A stretch of DNA of 64,000 nt. Source: JAFAXD01 sp963760435. Its GTDB lineage: Bacteria; Pseudomonadota; Alphaproteobacteria; Rhizobiales; Xanthobacteraceae. Both the position numbers and the translations under genes were made by a program. The notes beneath the pieces were generated by a model, which saw only the letters and a program-made list of their open reading frames with translations, had not been told where the DNA came from and did no database searches. Below, piece after piece: positions 27,249-37,630 of the stretch. Each line of letters begins with the position of its first letter. The stretch's first letter is position 1. The stretch spans positions 186,001-250,000 of the forward strand of contig CAVXDE010000031.1 in the NCBI GenBank assembly GCA_963760435.1, written 5' to 3'.

Positions 27249-27260
27249 GGCGGTAGCGTG
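27249..27260 (+). promoter_or_regulatory. ops-like element (RfaH recruitment site)
   Basis: GGCGGTAGCGTG, identical in all 12 bases to the core of the enterobacterial ops element at which RfaH loads on paused RNA polymerase. It lies 133 bases after the NusG-like gene and 98 bases before the first gene of the EPS operon, in the leader and in the correct orientation. Function here is inferred from position and sequence. Confidence 0.65.
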
Positions 27261-27358
27261 TCTGGAGACGGGTCGCGGAGGTGAAGTGACGTCCCAATCG
27301 GTCGGGGCTGTTTGGTGGGCGGAACGGTGAGCGGGGCTCTCACCCGACGGGGGGTAGC

Positions 27359-28054
27359 TTGGACAAGGTCACGGCGTTCTCTTTCGGCCAGTTGCTGACC
27401 CGGTTCAGATCGGCCGCGCGCTGGTTTCGCCCGGCGAGCTTGGGGCTGTTTCTCGTCTTTGCTGGCACCGCCTATTGGGGGATCCAAATCGTTCGGTTCG
27501 AGTGGCTGAATTATGAGGTCGGCCGTGCAATGGACACCTCGCGCGAGGCAGCCGACAGCCTGCTGGAATCGGTCGCGGCTTGGAAGGATACGCCCGGCGT
27601 TGCCGCGCGCGCACGCGGCACGGTGCTCGACATTGTCTTGAACCACCCGACCAGCGTAGCCGCAGTCGCGCATGCGCTCTTTGATGTCGTGGAAGCCTCG
27701 CCGACATCATCGGGGGCGTGGCAAGCGCTGGCCGAAATCGAATCGGTGCGTGGCGACGACATGGACCACGTGCTCGACGCGTTCCGCATGTCGTCGCTTA
27801 CTGGATCGCATGAGGGCTCTGTGATGAAACAACGGGCCCTGTTCGGGCTGCAGCATTGGACCGAGTTGCCGGAGGCGGACCGAGGCGTTGTTGTTCGTGA
27901 CCTCTTGGCCACTGCGAGGGAGCCGCAAATCGGCACGCAGGCCTATCGCACAATCCTTGCGGAAAAATCCGAGGCGGAGCGTGAAAACATTCGGGCAGCG
28001 CTCACCGCGTCGGGGCTCGCTACTAAAGACGTCCTGCAAGCACTCGGGGTGTAA
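27359..28054 (+). CDS. inner membrane protein of the EPS operon, unknown function
   Basis: 231 residues from a TTG start with a GGGG site. One membrane helix near residue 28-48 (LGLFLVFAGTAYWGIQIVRF) and a large periplasmic, mainly helical part (EVGRAMDTSREAADSLLESV, then AWQALAEIESVRGDDMDHVL) that has a repeat-like, possibly TPR-like, character. The stop is followed directly by the GTG start of the polymerase gene, so they are co-translated. It is probably an accessory factor of polymerisation or export. Confidence 0.7.
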   Translation: MDKVTAFSFGQLLTRFRSAARWFRPASLGLFLVFAGTAYWGIQIVRFEWLNYEVGRAMDTSREAADSLLESVAAWKDTPGVAARARGTVLDIVLNHPTSVAAVAHALFDVVEASPTSSGAWQALAEIESVRGDDMDHVLDAFRMSSLTGSHEGSVMKQRALFGLQHWTELPEADRGVVVRDLLATAREPQIGTQAYRTILAEKSEAERENIRAALTASGLATKDVLQALGV

Positions 28055-29557
28055 GTGGTCGCGATCGAACGCTTTGTTATAAGGCAGGATAAGGCGGCGA
28101 GTCCGTCGCGCAGCCGCGCCTTCGACATTACGACAGAGGGGGTGATTTTCGCCCTGTTCATCTGTGGACTGGCGTGGGTGCCGTACTGGCTCGGCAGCAA
28201 CCGACTGATCGCCTGGGGAATCAATGCTGCCTTATTTTCCGGTTTGGCCGCGCTCTACGAGCTCTCGTTGTTGTTGCGAGGCGCGCTGCATCCGGTGCCG
28301 ATCAAACGCATCAGGGTTGCAGCTGTTCTGTTCGCATTCGTGGTCGTTTGGATAGTCCTGCAGAACGTAACCTGGATGGCTGCAACCTTGCAGCATCCGA
28401 TTTGGCAGCTCGCATCTGATGTGTTGAGTTGGCCAGTGGCGGGTAGCATCAGTGTTGATCGAGACCTGACGGCGATTGCTCTGCTGCGGCTTCTGACTGC
28501 CGCGAGCACATTCTGGTTGGCACTGCAGCTAAGCCGCGATGCGACGCGCGCGCGTTTGCTGATCTGGTCGGTGATTGGGATCAGCGCGTGTTATGCGGCC
28601 GTTGGCCTCTTTGCGCTCGGCTTTATGCCCAATGGCCGGGTGTTTGCAGAATTTGGCCCGATCAAGTTCGTGACCTCAACGTTCGTCAATCAGAACAACT
28701 ATGTGACATTTGCGGGGATCGGGTTGATCGCCGCGGTCGCAGCGATCCTGAGGCTCTATCGTCGCGCATTGGCCCAAAGTGGAGATTTGTTGCGGTTCAA
28801 GGTTGCGACCCTGATCGGGACGACGGGGAGCCAGGGGGCGCTTCCGCTCGCTCTCGCCGCCGTTATCTTGGCTGCGCTTCTGCTGACCGGATCGAGAGGA
28901 GGGATTATCTCAACGGTGGTCGGCCTCTTCGTTCTGTTCATCTTGAATGCGCGGCGAGCAAGACGTCTAGGCTGGAACGAAGTCTTGCTTGTTGTTTTTG
29001 CTGCTCTTTTAGTGGTCGTAGCGTTCGTCGGTTTCGGCGACGTTTTGGTCGGGCAGATTACCGCAAAAGGGCTTTATGATCCGGGCCGCCCAGCGGTGCT
29101 GATGGTGACGTTGAGGTCGATCCTGAGCGCACCGCTTCTTGGTTTTGGATACGGGACTTTTTCGACGGCGTTCCCGATGTTCCGTGACGATTCGATTGGC
29201 GTCTTGCTGGTCTGGGACAAGGCCCACGACACCTATCTCGAGATCTTTCAAGGTCTGGGTCTGTTTTTCGGCGCGATGCTGATCGCATGCGTGGTCGTTC
29301 TGGTATGGGAATGCGTGAAGGGCGCCAGGACGCGGCAACGCGACGCAACAATCCCGGCCATTGCGGCGAGCGTTTCGTTTCTGGTCGGTATCAACGCGTT
29401 CGTCGACTTTAGCCTGCAGATTCAAGCCGTGACTTTGACCTACATGGCAGTTCTCGGCGCTGGGGTTGCGCAAGCGCGGGAGGATGATTTGCTCAAAGGC
29501 CGAAAAAGCGCGCATCCCATAAGCCGTCTCTCTAAATGGTCGGAGCACACCCGATGA
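28055..29557 (+). CDS. O-antigen ligase/polymerase family membrane protein (Wzy-type)
   Basis: 500 residues starting at GTG, about 12 membrane helices, and the Wzy_C-family features: FVNQNNYVTFAGIG (the NQNN loop), LLTGSRGGIISTVVGLFV and KAHDTYLEIFQGLGL, with His/Glu in a periplasmic loop. Such enzymes polymerise or ligate lipid-linked repeat units in the periplasm. It is intact, with no gap to the preceding gene. Polymerase is favoured over lipid-A ligase because of the EPS context. Confidence 0.88.
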   Translation: MVAIERFVIRQDKAASPSRSRAFDITTEGVIFALFICGLAWVPYWLGSNRLIAWGINAALFSGLAALYELSLLLRGALHPVPIKRIRVAAVLFAFVVVWIVLQNVTWMAATLQHPIWQLASDVLSWPVAGSISVDRDLTAIALLRLLTAASTFWLALQLSRDATRARLLIWSVIGISACYAAVGLFALGFMPNGRVFAEFGPIKFVTSTFVNQNNYVTFAGIGLIAAVAAILRLYRRALAQSGDLLRFKVATLIGTTGSQGALPLALAAVILAALLLTGSRGGIISTVVGLFVLFILNARRARRLGWNEVLLVVFAALLVVVAFVGFGDVLVGQITAKGLYDPGRPAVLMVTLRSILSAPLLGFGYGTFSTAFPMFRDDSIGVLLVWDKAHDTYLEIFQGLGLFFGAMLIACVVVLVWECVKGARTRQRDATIPAIAASVSFLVGINAFVDFSLQIQAVTLTYMAVLGAGVAQAREDDLLKGRKSAHPISRLSKWSEHTR

Positions 29558-29582
29558 ATGTCGGATTTCCGCTTCCTACCGA

Positions 29583-31715
29583 ATGAGCGCTGAGCCCACC
29601 GAGCGCAGGTTTGACCTGCGCAAATATTTGAATTTCGTCTGGCGTCATTGGATGTTGATCGGGGCGTTTGCCGCTTTGGCGCTCGTCGTGGCGCTCATTT
29701 ACCTTGCGCGCGCGACGCCACTCTACACGGCAAGTACCCAAGTCCTGCTCGAGCTGCAGCGCGAAAAAGCGCCCGGGGATACTAGTTCCGATGCAAAGTA
29801 TCTTGGACTATGCTTCTGCCATCGAGAACCAGCTTGCGATCCTCAAATCTGATTCGCTGTTACGGAGAGTTGCTATAAAGGAGCAGTCTTGCGAGCGCCG
29901 CCGACACAAGGTCGCTCCAGCCGAAGGACTGTAAAAGGAAGCCGAAGCTCAGATATCAAGATGGTATCAATCGTCTGCGCGGAGCTCTAGCTGTGAGACG
30001 AAGTGGGCAGGCCTTCGTACTCGATATTTCGATTACATGGGACGATCCGGTTAAAGCCGGGCAACTCGCCAACGCCGTGGCCGACGCATTCGTTACTGAC
30101 CAGCTCGACGCCCGCTTCGATGCGGCCAAACGCGCCTCAGGCTGGCTGAGCGACCGCCTGGTCGAACTCCGACAACAGCTTCGAAGTTCGGAAGACGCTG
30201 TTGCAGATTTTCGCACTGCTCATGGGCTTACGCAAACCGGACTGAATGTTGCGCTCAACGAGCAGCAACTTGCGGATCTCAATGGCAAGCTGTTGGCGGC
30301 GCGCACCGATGCAGCCGAGAAGAAGACGCGCGTCGACTTCCTTGCCGATGTCGCCGCGGGCAAGAAGAGCCTCGATTCTTTGCCGGCTTCGTTCCAGTCG
30401 GCCGTTCAATCTGGCGTCATGGCAACTCTGCGCCAGAAACTTGCAGATGCCTCGCAGCGCGAGGCCGACTTGTTGGCACGTTACAGTAGCCGGCACCCCG
30501 CGGTCGTGAATGTGGAGGCCGAAAAGCAGGATATCCAGAGGAGCATCGCAGCCGAGACGCAGCGCATGGTCGAGGCGGTCAAGAACGAATACGCCCTTGC
30601 GAAGGCACGCGAGCAGCGACCGAACAAGCAATGCGCGAGGCGACCGGGCAAGGAGGCCTTGACAGCCGAGGATGCCGTCCGATTGCGGGAGCTGGAGCGA
30701 ACTGCGGCGGTCAATAAGAGTCTGTTCGAGGACTTTCTGCAGAAGGCCAAGGTGAGCGAGGAGCAGTCAACATTTCGGGCGCGCGATGTCCGGGTCATCT
30801 CGCCTGCGCAGCCCGGTGGACAAAGTTTTCCCAACAGCAGACGTGTGTTGATGATGGCGCTCTTGGCTGGAATTGGCCTTGGCGTCGCGCGGCGCACTTG
30901 CAATGGAGATGATGAACGTCGGGTTTACGACCGCGCGCGATGTCGAGCAGTTGCTGGAAATCCCTGTGCTGGCGTCTATTGATAAAATCGACAAGAGTAA
31001 GCTCAAGAAGGATGGGGCCACACATTCCGGTCCCATTTTACCAGCTTCATCATCCGCTTTCGGCGTTTAGTGAATCAATACGCACACTGCGAAGCGGCAT
31101 CCTCATGTCGGATGTCGATCGGCCGCCCAAGGTCATCCAGGTCACGTCCTCATGTCCCGGTGAAGGCAAATCGACGATTGCGGTGAGCCTTGCGATTTCA
31201 GCCGCTGCTGCGAGGACAAAAGGTCGCCCTTGTCGACGCGGATCTTCGTCACCCCTCGACGTCGAAGTTTTTCAAACTCGACCAAAAGAAGGGTCTGGTC
31301 GACCTGCTGACTGGCGCAGCGGCAGTTAGGCGAGACGATGTTCCGAACGGATAGTTTCGTGATTATTCCTGCAGGCGCCAAGAGCTTGAACCCACCGGAT
31401 ATCCTCGGGTCAGAGCGCATGAAGGCACTCATTGGCCAGCTTAGGGAGAAATTCGATTATGTGGTGATAGACACGCCGCCGGTCGGCCCGGTTGTCGATT
31501 CCGTTATCATGGCGGGCCTTGCTGACAAGACGATATTTGTCGTTCGATGGGCGTCAACGGCTCGTGATATGGTCCAAACCTGTATACAAAAAGTGTCGGT
31601 GCAAAAGCGCATCGGTGGAGTCGTGATGAACCTCGTCGTCCAAGATCGCGCCAAGAAATATGGCTCAGAAGTCCATTACGGGGGTCGTGAGTACGCAAAA
31701 TATTATTCCGAATAG
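29583..31715 (+). pseudogene. Wzc/GumC-type polysaccharide co-polymerase with tyrosine kinase domain, several frameshifts
   Basis: In pieces: N-terminal Wzz part (RKYLNFVWRHWMLIGAFAAL, LILDYASAIENQLAILKSD in a second frame), long coiled-coil region (about 29993-30850: AKRASGWLSDRLVELRQQL, LARYSSRHPAVVNVEAEKQD), Walker A QVTSSCPGEGKSTIAVSLAI, a Walker A'-like VDADLRHPS segment in another frame, Walker B YVVIDTPPVGPVVDSV, and a Tyr-rich tail HYGGREYAKYYSE. These proteins set chain length and are controlled by autophosphorylation of the Tyr cluster. At least four frameshifts (near 29790, 29900-29990, 30880, 31060, 31210) break it. The family identity is certain; activity is not. Confidence 0.88.
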
Positions 31716-32117
31716 ATCTCTAGTCGAAATCACAAGGTTTTTACTCGCTTGAACCAGAAATACCAATTGGGGCTTTCGACAAGCTCGATTTAGTGATTGA
31801 TCGACCGCCCCTCAGTCGGGGATGTCGCGCCCGTCTCTCTGGCTGTTTTCCTGGTTCTACAACTGATGCCCGGGTTATCGTGTTCGGAAGTTGCCCAACT
31901 AAGGGCGTTTCGCCTTCTGCTCTTGCTACTCTGGCGCAAGAATGGTCGGGAGACAAAATTCCGGGCTGCAGTCAATTTCCGATCTTTGCCTACGCATGTC
32001 ACCCCGCGGCTAGCCTCCGAAGGCGCTTCGCTGCGCCCTTACGTCAGATCGATGCTCGTCGGGCAATCGCCGCCGGCTGAGCTGCCCTGACCCGAGCAGG
32101 GCGACATCCTGATTCCA
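31716..32117. other. gap without a supported gene
   Basis: ORFs of about 100 residues in two frames, but neither has a recognisable domain or ribosome site. Confidence 0.4.
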
Positions 32118-33609
32118 ATGGATCACCTTTCCTTCCTCTTCCTTTCGGTGAATGCTCCTTGGATCGCGTCGCTCGCTGATAGCGTCGCTCAGTCGGCTGC
32201 AGTTAGTCGAGTTCGGTTCCTTGACTGGTATAACTACGCGCGGCTCCGTCCCGATTGGGCTCACGCGAATAGCGATGACAGCTCTCTCAAGACGATCGCT
32301 CTGCCGCCCGGCTACGCGGGGCTCGTTGAGCCTCTATTTCGACCATTCATCCGATTTTGGTTAGCTTGCTGGGTTCGCAAGCTTGAAGTTAAAGGGAAAG
32401 CCCGACCGTTTGTTGTATGCCCCTATCCATACCTTGCTCCGTGGGTGCGCGATGTAGCCCCCGACCGGCTGATCTACTACAACTTCGATGATTATCGGCT
32501 GTATAATCCCACAAGAGCAAATACCATACAAAAGTTGGAGGACGAGCTCGTGCGCCGCAGCACCCACGTGTTCTGTGCGTCGAACAAACAAACCGAGAGA
32601 CTGCGCGCTACGCATCCGGAAAAGGCAGATCGAATAACTCACCTGTGCAATGGGGTTCCGGACGCGTTTTTCGCCGTTGATTTTTCGTCATCGGCCGAAG
32701 GTTTGCTGGTTGGCTATGTTGGCAACTTGTCAGATCGGGTGGACTGGTACTTTGTCCGGGACACGGTGAAGCTCTGTCCTAACGTGACATTTAGATTCGC
32801 CGGGGCGCTTGATACCCTGATTCCAGAGCTTGCCGCAATTCGACGTGAGATTTTCGGGCTGTCAAACGTACAGTACGTCGGCAAAATTCCGCAAACCGAG
32901 GTTGGCCGGTTTATGCAAAGATGCTCCATGACGTGGATCCCGTATGCAATAGACCACCCGTTCAATGTGGCTTCTTGCCCTACCAAGATCATGGACGGGC
33001 TGGCGAGTGGGAGACCGGTCCTCAGTACCAGCGTCCCTGAATGCCTGCTGCACCGCTCCATCGTGCACATTGTTAACACTCCGGCAGAGGCAGCGGAACG
33101 GATTTCCTGGGCCCTCGAGCGTGCGGATCCAGAGCGTCAGCTCATTTATGCGGTAGTTTATTTGGTTGTGGGGGGGGGCTGGTAATGTTTCAGGTCAGGT
33201 CCGAGCTCATCCGCTATCTCGCAACTTAAATTTCTTGGGGCGCGTGCCCCGCATTGATATTTATGCCGAATATCAGGAAGCTGATGTCTTCGTCTTGCCG
33301 AGCTTGGCTGAGGGGTCGGCGGTAGCCACGTACGAAGCGCTAGCAATGGGCATTCCTGTAATCACGACGGAACAGGCCGGCTCCGTTGTTAGGCATGAAG
33401 AGGACGGATTTATCGTTCCGGCATCGGATTCTCATACCCTTGCACGGAGGATTTAGCAGATTGTTAAAGATCGATCTCTGCGTAGCAGAATGGCTGCGTC
33501 CGCGCGGGAGCGCGCAAAGCAATTCACGTGGGATCAGTACGAGAAGCGTTTGGTAGCCGCACTTGGAGACGCGTCGCTCGTAGAGTCGCGGATTCAGATG
33601 CGTGCCTGA
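32118..33609 (+). pseudogene. composite glycosyltransferase: GT4-like N-terminal part joined to the C-terminal part of another GT4
   Basis: The first ORF (32118-33185) is a nearly complete GT: YYNFDDYRLYNPTRANT, HVFCASNKQTERLRATHPEK, LLVGYVGNLSDRVDWYFV, WIPYAIDHPFNVASCPTK. It ends in a run of nine G's (33170-33178) and frameshifts. The next frame reads AGNVSGQV then NLNFLGRVPRIDIYAEYQEA and YEALAMGIPVITTEQAGSVV, the nucleotide-sugar binding end of a different GT4. Then come an in-frame TAG at 33454 and RMAASARERAKQFTWDQYE to 33609. This looks like two GT genes fused by a deletion, plus a homopolymer indel. Confidence 0.75.
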
Positions 33610-33814
33610 GAAAGTTAGCTGTTGGCTACCCCTGTGGAGGCCTGTTGTGAATTTGTTTGAACCTTTAGCCTGCGGAATCCAGATGTCTGGCACGAATTGT
33701 CGTGCGCGGCCATAAATGTGGGATGATCGAAGGCCGCTCGGAGGCATTGAGTCGGCTGTTGATTGATTCCAGCACAGAAGTACGTGACTCTAGGTTTCCA
33801 CTTTCGGCCCCGTT

Positions 33815-35001
33815 ATGCAACTGCTGATACGTCAGCTTCCTGCCCGACTGCCTCTGCCTGGGAGCTGTGGACAGAGGCCTGCAGGTAGCCCTCGCGTGGC
33901 TCACGTGGTTCAGCGTGATGATGCAGCCACAGGCGGAGCTCTGCGGGTAGCTTACGAGTTGGTACGTCGGCTCCCTACCTACGGCTACGACGCGCGGCTT
34001 TTATTTTTGTATACGGGGGAATTGGTCATTTTGGGCCGAGACTTGGAGATCGCGCTTCCTACCTCGGCATTCATAGCTCTCGCCATACTTGGCAGCTAAG
34101 GCGCTTTAGAACGCAGCTGAATGAATGGCAACCAGACATCGTTCACTTCCATGATGACTTACTCTGGCCACAGGTACTCAATGCAGGTCGAAGATCTTGG
34201 CGAACGGTAATTCACGCGCACGGTGGCGGTGCCTCTCGTCCACAGCCATTGAAGACGCGGCTCATGTACGCATGTCAGAACATGCAAGCAGACGCCGTGG
34301 TATGCATCACTCGGCACGCGAAACAGGGGCAACTTCAGAATGTGGGATTTCGACCCGAGCTGCTGCACGTCATCTATAACGGCGTAGACCAAGACTCCTT
34401 CAGACCGCCAACGCCGGAGGAAGCTGTAGCCGCTAGAGCACGATTTGGATTTGGCGATGAAATGTATGTCATCGGATTTGTAGGGCGGCTGCATGACGTA
34501 ATGAAGGGGTGCAGCGAATTCATCGACGTGATCGCCGCCTTACCCGCCAATTTTTCAGGCTTGGTAGTAGGCAGCGGACCTGACGAGGAGAGACTACGTC
34601 AACAAGTCGCTACGGCAGGTCTCAATCACCGCGTGCACTTCGCAGGGCTGCTTCCTGACACCTTGCCAGCTTACCACGCGATGTCTGCATTTTGCTTTAC
34701 GTCTCATTTCGAAGGGTTTGGCCTTACGATCGCGGAGGCTATGGCATGCGAGGTTCCGGTCGTTGGTTTTGAGTGCCCTGGCGGCTCGAATGAGCTTCTC
34801 ACAAATCTGACCGGGCAAAGAATTCCGCGCCGCGATGTATCCTCCATGGCGGCAGCTGTGGAGGCCGCTGCCCGACGGAATAACCCGTGGCAACAACGCA
34901 TAACCGCGGCGCGGAGCGTAATCGCAAACCAACACAGCTGGGATAGGTCAGTGTTGAAACTTGCGCAACTCTACTCAAATATCATACCCTCAACTGCTTA
35001 G
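33815..35001 (+). pseudogene. GT4-family glycosyltransferase with one frameshift
   Basis: N-terminal part: VAHVVQRDDAATGGALRVAY. After a shift near 34050 the frame is open from IHSSRHTW through EWQPDIVHFHDDLLWPQV, AVVCITRHAKQGQLQNVGF, YNGVDQDSFRPPTPEEA, YVIGFVGRLHDVMKGCSEF, and GLTIAEAMACEVPVVGFECP (the acceptor/nucleotide Glu-x7-Glu region). It would add a sugar to the lipid-linked repeat. The C-terminus is intact and overlaps the next gene. Confidence 0.8.
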
Positions 35002-35014
35002 CAGTGGTAGAAGA

Positions 35015-36253
35015 GTGGGAAGTTTTTACCTTTGGCTCTTTATCGGCGCGTGCGCCGCTCTTTTGCTGTGGGGTGTTCTACATCCTACGCGCGTTTACCA
35101 ATACCCTTTTCTAATCGCAGCGATATTTTCCGCGTTTCTGGTACCTCAGGCAATCGCCCTATACGATAACCCGCTCGATGTATCGATGGACGCGATAGAG
35201 CAAGCCTTTGTTATGGGTGTTCTATGCTTGATGGCGGCCTGGCTCGGCTACCAATTGAACCCCACCCGGAACGGGCAGGGCGCAGACGTGCCAGTTTATA
35301 GCAACGAGCGACTTCGACTCTGTGCTTTGGTAATAACCGTTATCTCTTTGCTCGCGACGCTCGGGATGAGATTCATACCTCAGGCTGAAATCCAAACTGG
35401 CACAGGACCATTTACGATCCTGGCCTTTTTCTCTGGGCTAGCGTCAATCAGCTTCGCGTATTTCTTGATTACGGCCATCCAACGCCCGACATATGCACGT
35501 ATATTCCTCGCCTTGGTCTCTGGATACCCCATCTACTCAGCTGCATTATTTGCTTTGAGGAGAAGCGAAACAGCAGCATTTTTTATGTCGGTGGCACTGG
35601 CGTTTTTCTTTGTGAAACGCTGGGTACCTTCCCGTGTTGCGGCACTATCGGCGGTGCTCATCGTCGCATTCCTAATCCCGCTGTTCGCTCAATTGCGTGA
35701 AGAGTTCCCGGGCGCCATGGCCATCAGTGAACTCGATTCGTTAGAGTGGAACGGCCCCTTGAACCGTGTGCTTTCAGGTAAGATTTTGGAATTGCGAAAT
35801 GCCGCCGCCGCGATTGACAGCGTAAGCCGCACCGGCGCCTATGGTTTGGGCACGGGCTATTGGGATTCGATCATTTTTCGCTACGTGCCAGGCCAGTTGC
35901 TGGGTTTCGATGTCAAAGAGGGGCTTCGGTTTGATTGGAATGCCAACATTTACAGTGATATCGGTTACCACCCTTGGCCAGGTACCACAGCGACTGCCAT
36001 TGCCGACACATTTGTTCAGTTCGGGTATCTTGGCTGTTTATTTTTCTTCGCACAGGGGTATCTCTTCAAAAAAATTTGGCTCCGGGCCGTCCGCTCCGAA
36101 TCCATTATAGCTCAGCTGGCCTACATATCGCTGATGACTCCGGCCATGATCGGAGTCACTCACGGAAGTAGGTGGTTTTTGCAAGCTGGGTTGGTTGTGG
36201 TTCTAGTGCTATGGATAATGGCTCGTTTCAGCTTGGTCTCTCGCGCGCGCTGA
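35015..36253 (+). CDS. second membrane polymerase (O-antigen/EPS repeat polymerase, Wzy-like)
   Basis: About 412 residues from a GTG at 35015 (an ATG at 34961 would overlap the GT by 41 bases). About ten membrane helices and a large central periplasmic loop (RLRAQLREEF-like stretch, then DSLEWNGPLNRVLSGKILEL). The segment DSVSRTGAYGLGTGYWDSII is typical of oligosaccharide-repeat polymerases. This is the second polymerase in the locus, with no sequence likeness to the one at 28055. It is intact. Confidence 0.75.
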   Translation: MGSFYLWLFIGACAALLLWGVLHPTRVYQYPFLIAAIFSAFLVPQAIALYDNPLDVSMDAIEQAFVMGVLCLMAAWLGYQLNPTRNGQGADVPVYSNERLRLCALVITVISLLATLGMRFIPQAEIQTGTGPFTILAFFSGLASISFAYFLITAIQRPTYARIFLALVSGYPIYSAALFALRRSETAAFFMSVALAFFFVKRWVPSRVAALSAVLIVAFLIPLFAQLREEFPGAMAISELDSLEWNGPLNRVLSGKILELRNAAAAIDSVSRTGAYGLGTGYWDSIIFRYVPGQLLGFDVKEGLRFDWNANIYSDIGYHPWPGTTATAIADTFVQFGYLGCLFFFAQGYLFKKIWLRAVRSESIIAQLAYISLMTPAMIGVTHGSRWFLQAGLVVVLVLWIMARFSLVSRAR

Positions 36254-36289
36254 ACCGAGGGCGATCGTCGACGCGACATCTCTCAGGCA

Positions 36290-37479
36290 ATGACAAGCAT
36301 AAGTTTTAGCGCGGTTAATGCCATCCAAAGGGCGAAAATGCCTCCGACTGGATCACGTGTGTTGGGTACCGTTGGGAACGTAAACGATATAAATTGCTGG
36401 AGTAACATACCATATCATTTTTTCGCAGCAGGCGAGAGGGCAGGGTTTTTTGAGAGTGGCTTAGGGATAGATATTAACAAACTGATTGGCCCGCGAGTGA
36501 TTTGGAATGCACTCTCAGTTTTCAGAGGCGATCGCCCCGGCGGATTCCAGTATACTCGGTGGGCCAACGAGGCAATGGCTCGGCAGATTTTAGTGGGATG
36601 GTATTGGAGAGGTGATCAGTCACGCTCAGTTATTCCCTCCATTCGAGCTTATGGAGCGTTATGGCATTTCATTCTCGCACTACATTGACTTTCCATTGCC
36701 CTGTCTTTTCGATGAGTACGGACTTCGTAACACTATTGGCAAGCGTGCAGCTCGTAATGCATTAGCACGTGAGCGCGATCAGTATGCGGCCGCAAGATTT
36801 GTCGTGTGTATGTCACCCTGGGCGGCGCAGCAGGTAATCCAGCGATGCGATGTCCCTGCGCACAAGGTGCACTCAATCCTTCCCGGTGCCAATTTGCCCG
36901 AGGACGCCTTTTCTGGTCCACCGAACCATTGGCGAGAACCACCAGATGGGAAGAAAAATCCCTTGCGGATTGCATTTGTCGGAAAGGTTCCGGAACGAAA
37001 GGGGTTAGGTCGCCTGGTTGATGCAGTTCGCGTGCTGCGCGCCCGGGGCTTTCGTACTTCCGTGCGCGTAATTGGGCCGGATAAAAATTTGTATTCCGGG
37101 GACCCCGAGATTGAGCACGTAGGCTTTATCAACAAACAGTTGGACCCATACAGATTAATTAAGGAACTCAATTTGTGTCATTTGGGGTGCACTCCCTTCC
37201 TACCAAGAAGCGTTCGGCATCGCAGCTCTCGAGTATTTGCGCTGTGGGCTGCCTGCGCTGACCACCCGGACCGGCGGGTTGGCGGATTGTATTCCGAGCG
37301 ACTGCGGCATAATCCTTGAGCAGAACTGCACGGGTAAGGAAATCGCTGACGCTCTTTAACAGTTGCTGCGCTGTCCTGATACGTTTGCGAAACTACAACA
37401 CAACGCACGAAATAAAGCGAAGGTCGCGTCTTGGGACCGCTGTGTTGAGGAGTTCCAAGCCCTCTGGCAAGACGGATAG
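36290..37479 (+). pseudogene. glycosyltransferase, two frameshifts and one in-frame stop
   Basis: Reads in three frames: TGSRVLGTVGNVNDINCWSN and FFAAGERAGFFESGLGI (36290-), HAQLFPPFELMERYGISFSH and ARERDQYAAARFVVCMSPWA and NPLRIAFVGKVPERKGLGRL (36612-), then EAFGIAALEYLRCGLPALTT with an in-frame TAA at about 37357, and ending CVEEFQALWQDG. Together this is a GT4-type enzyme of about 395 residues. The joins lie near 36600 and 37195. Confidence 0.78.
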
Positions 37480-37630
37480 GGTCGTCTATGAAGTGAGCAG
37501 CTTAATCAAAGCTGACTTAAAGTCGGTGCGGCTTGTAAATCGCCTCGCACACCTTTGATGGCTGTGTCGTGGTAAGCGTGTTTTGCATCTCGGGAAACAG
37601 ACGCGCCGTTCACCCAGGAATCCATTCTGA

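Noticed and set aside
27239..28039. Several minus-strand frames over the start of the EPS operon
   Set aside because: No family content; the plus-strand genes have ribosome sites and coupled starts.
33318..33325. Second GGCGGTAG core inside a glycosyltransferase
   Set aside because: Only eight bases match and it lies within coding sequence; expected by chance in this window.
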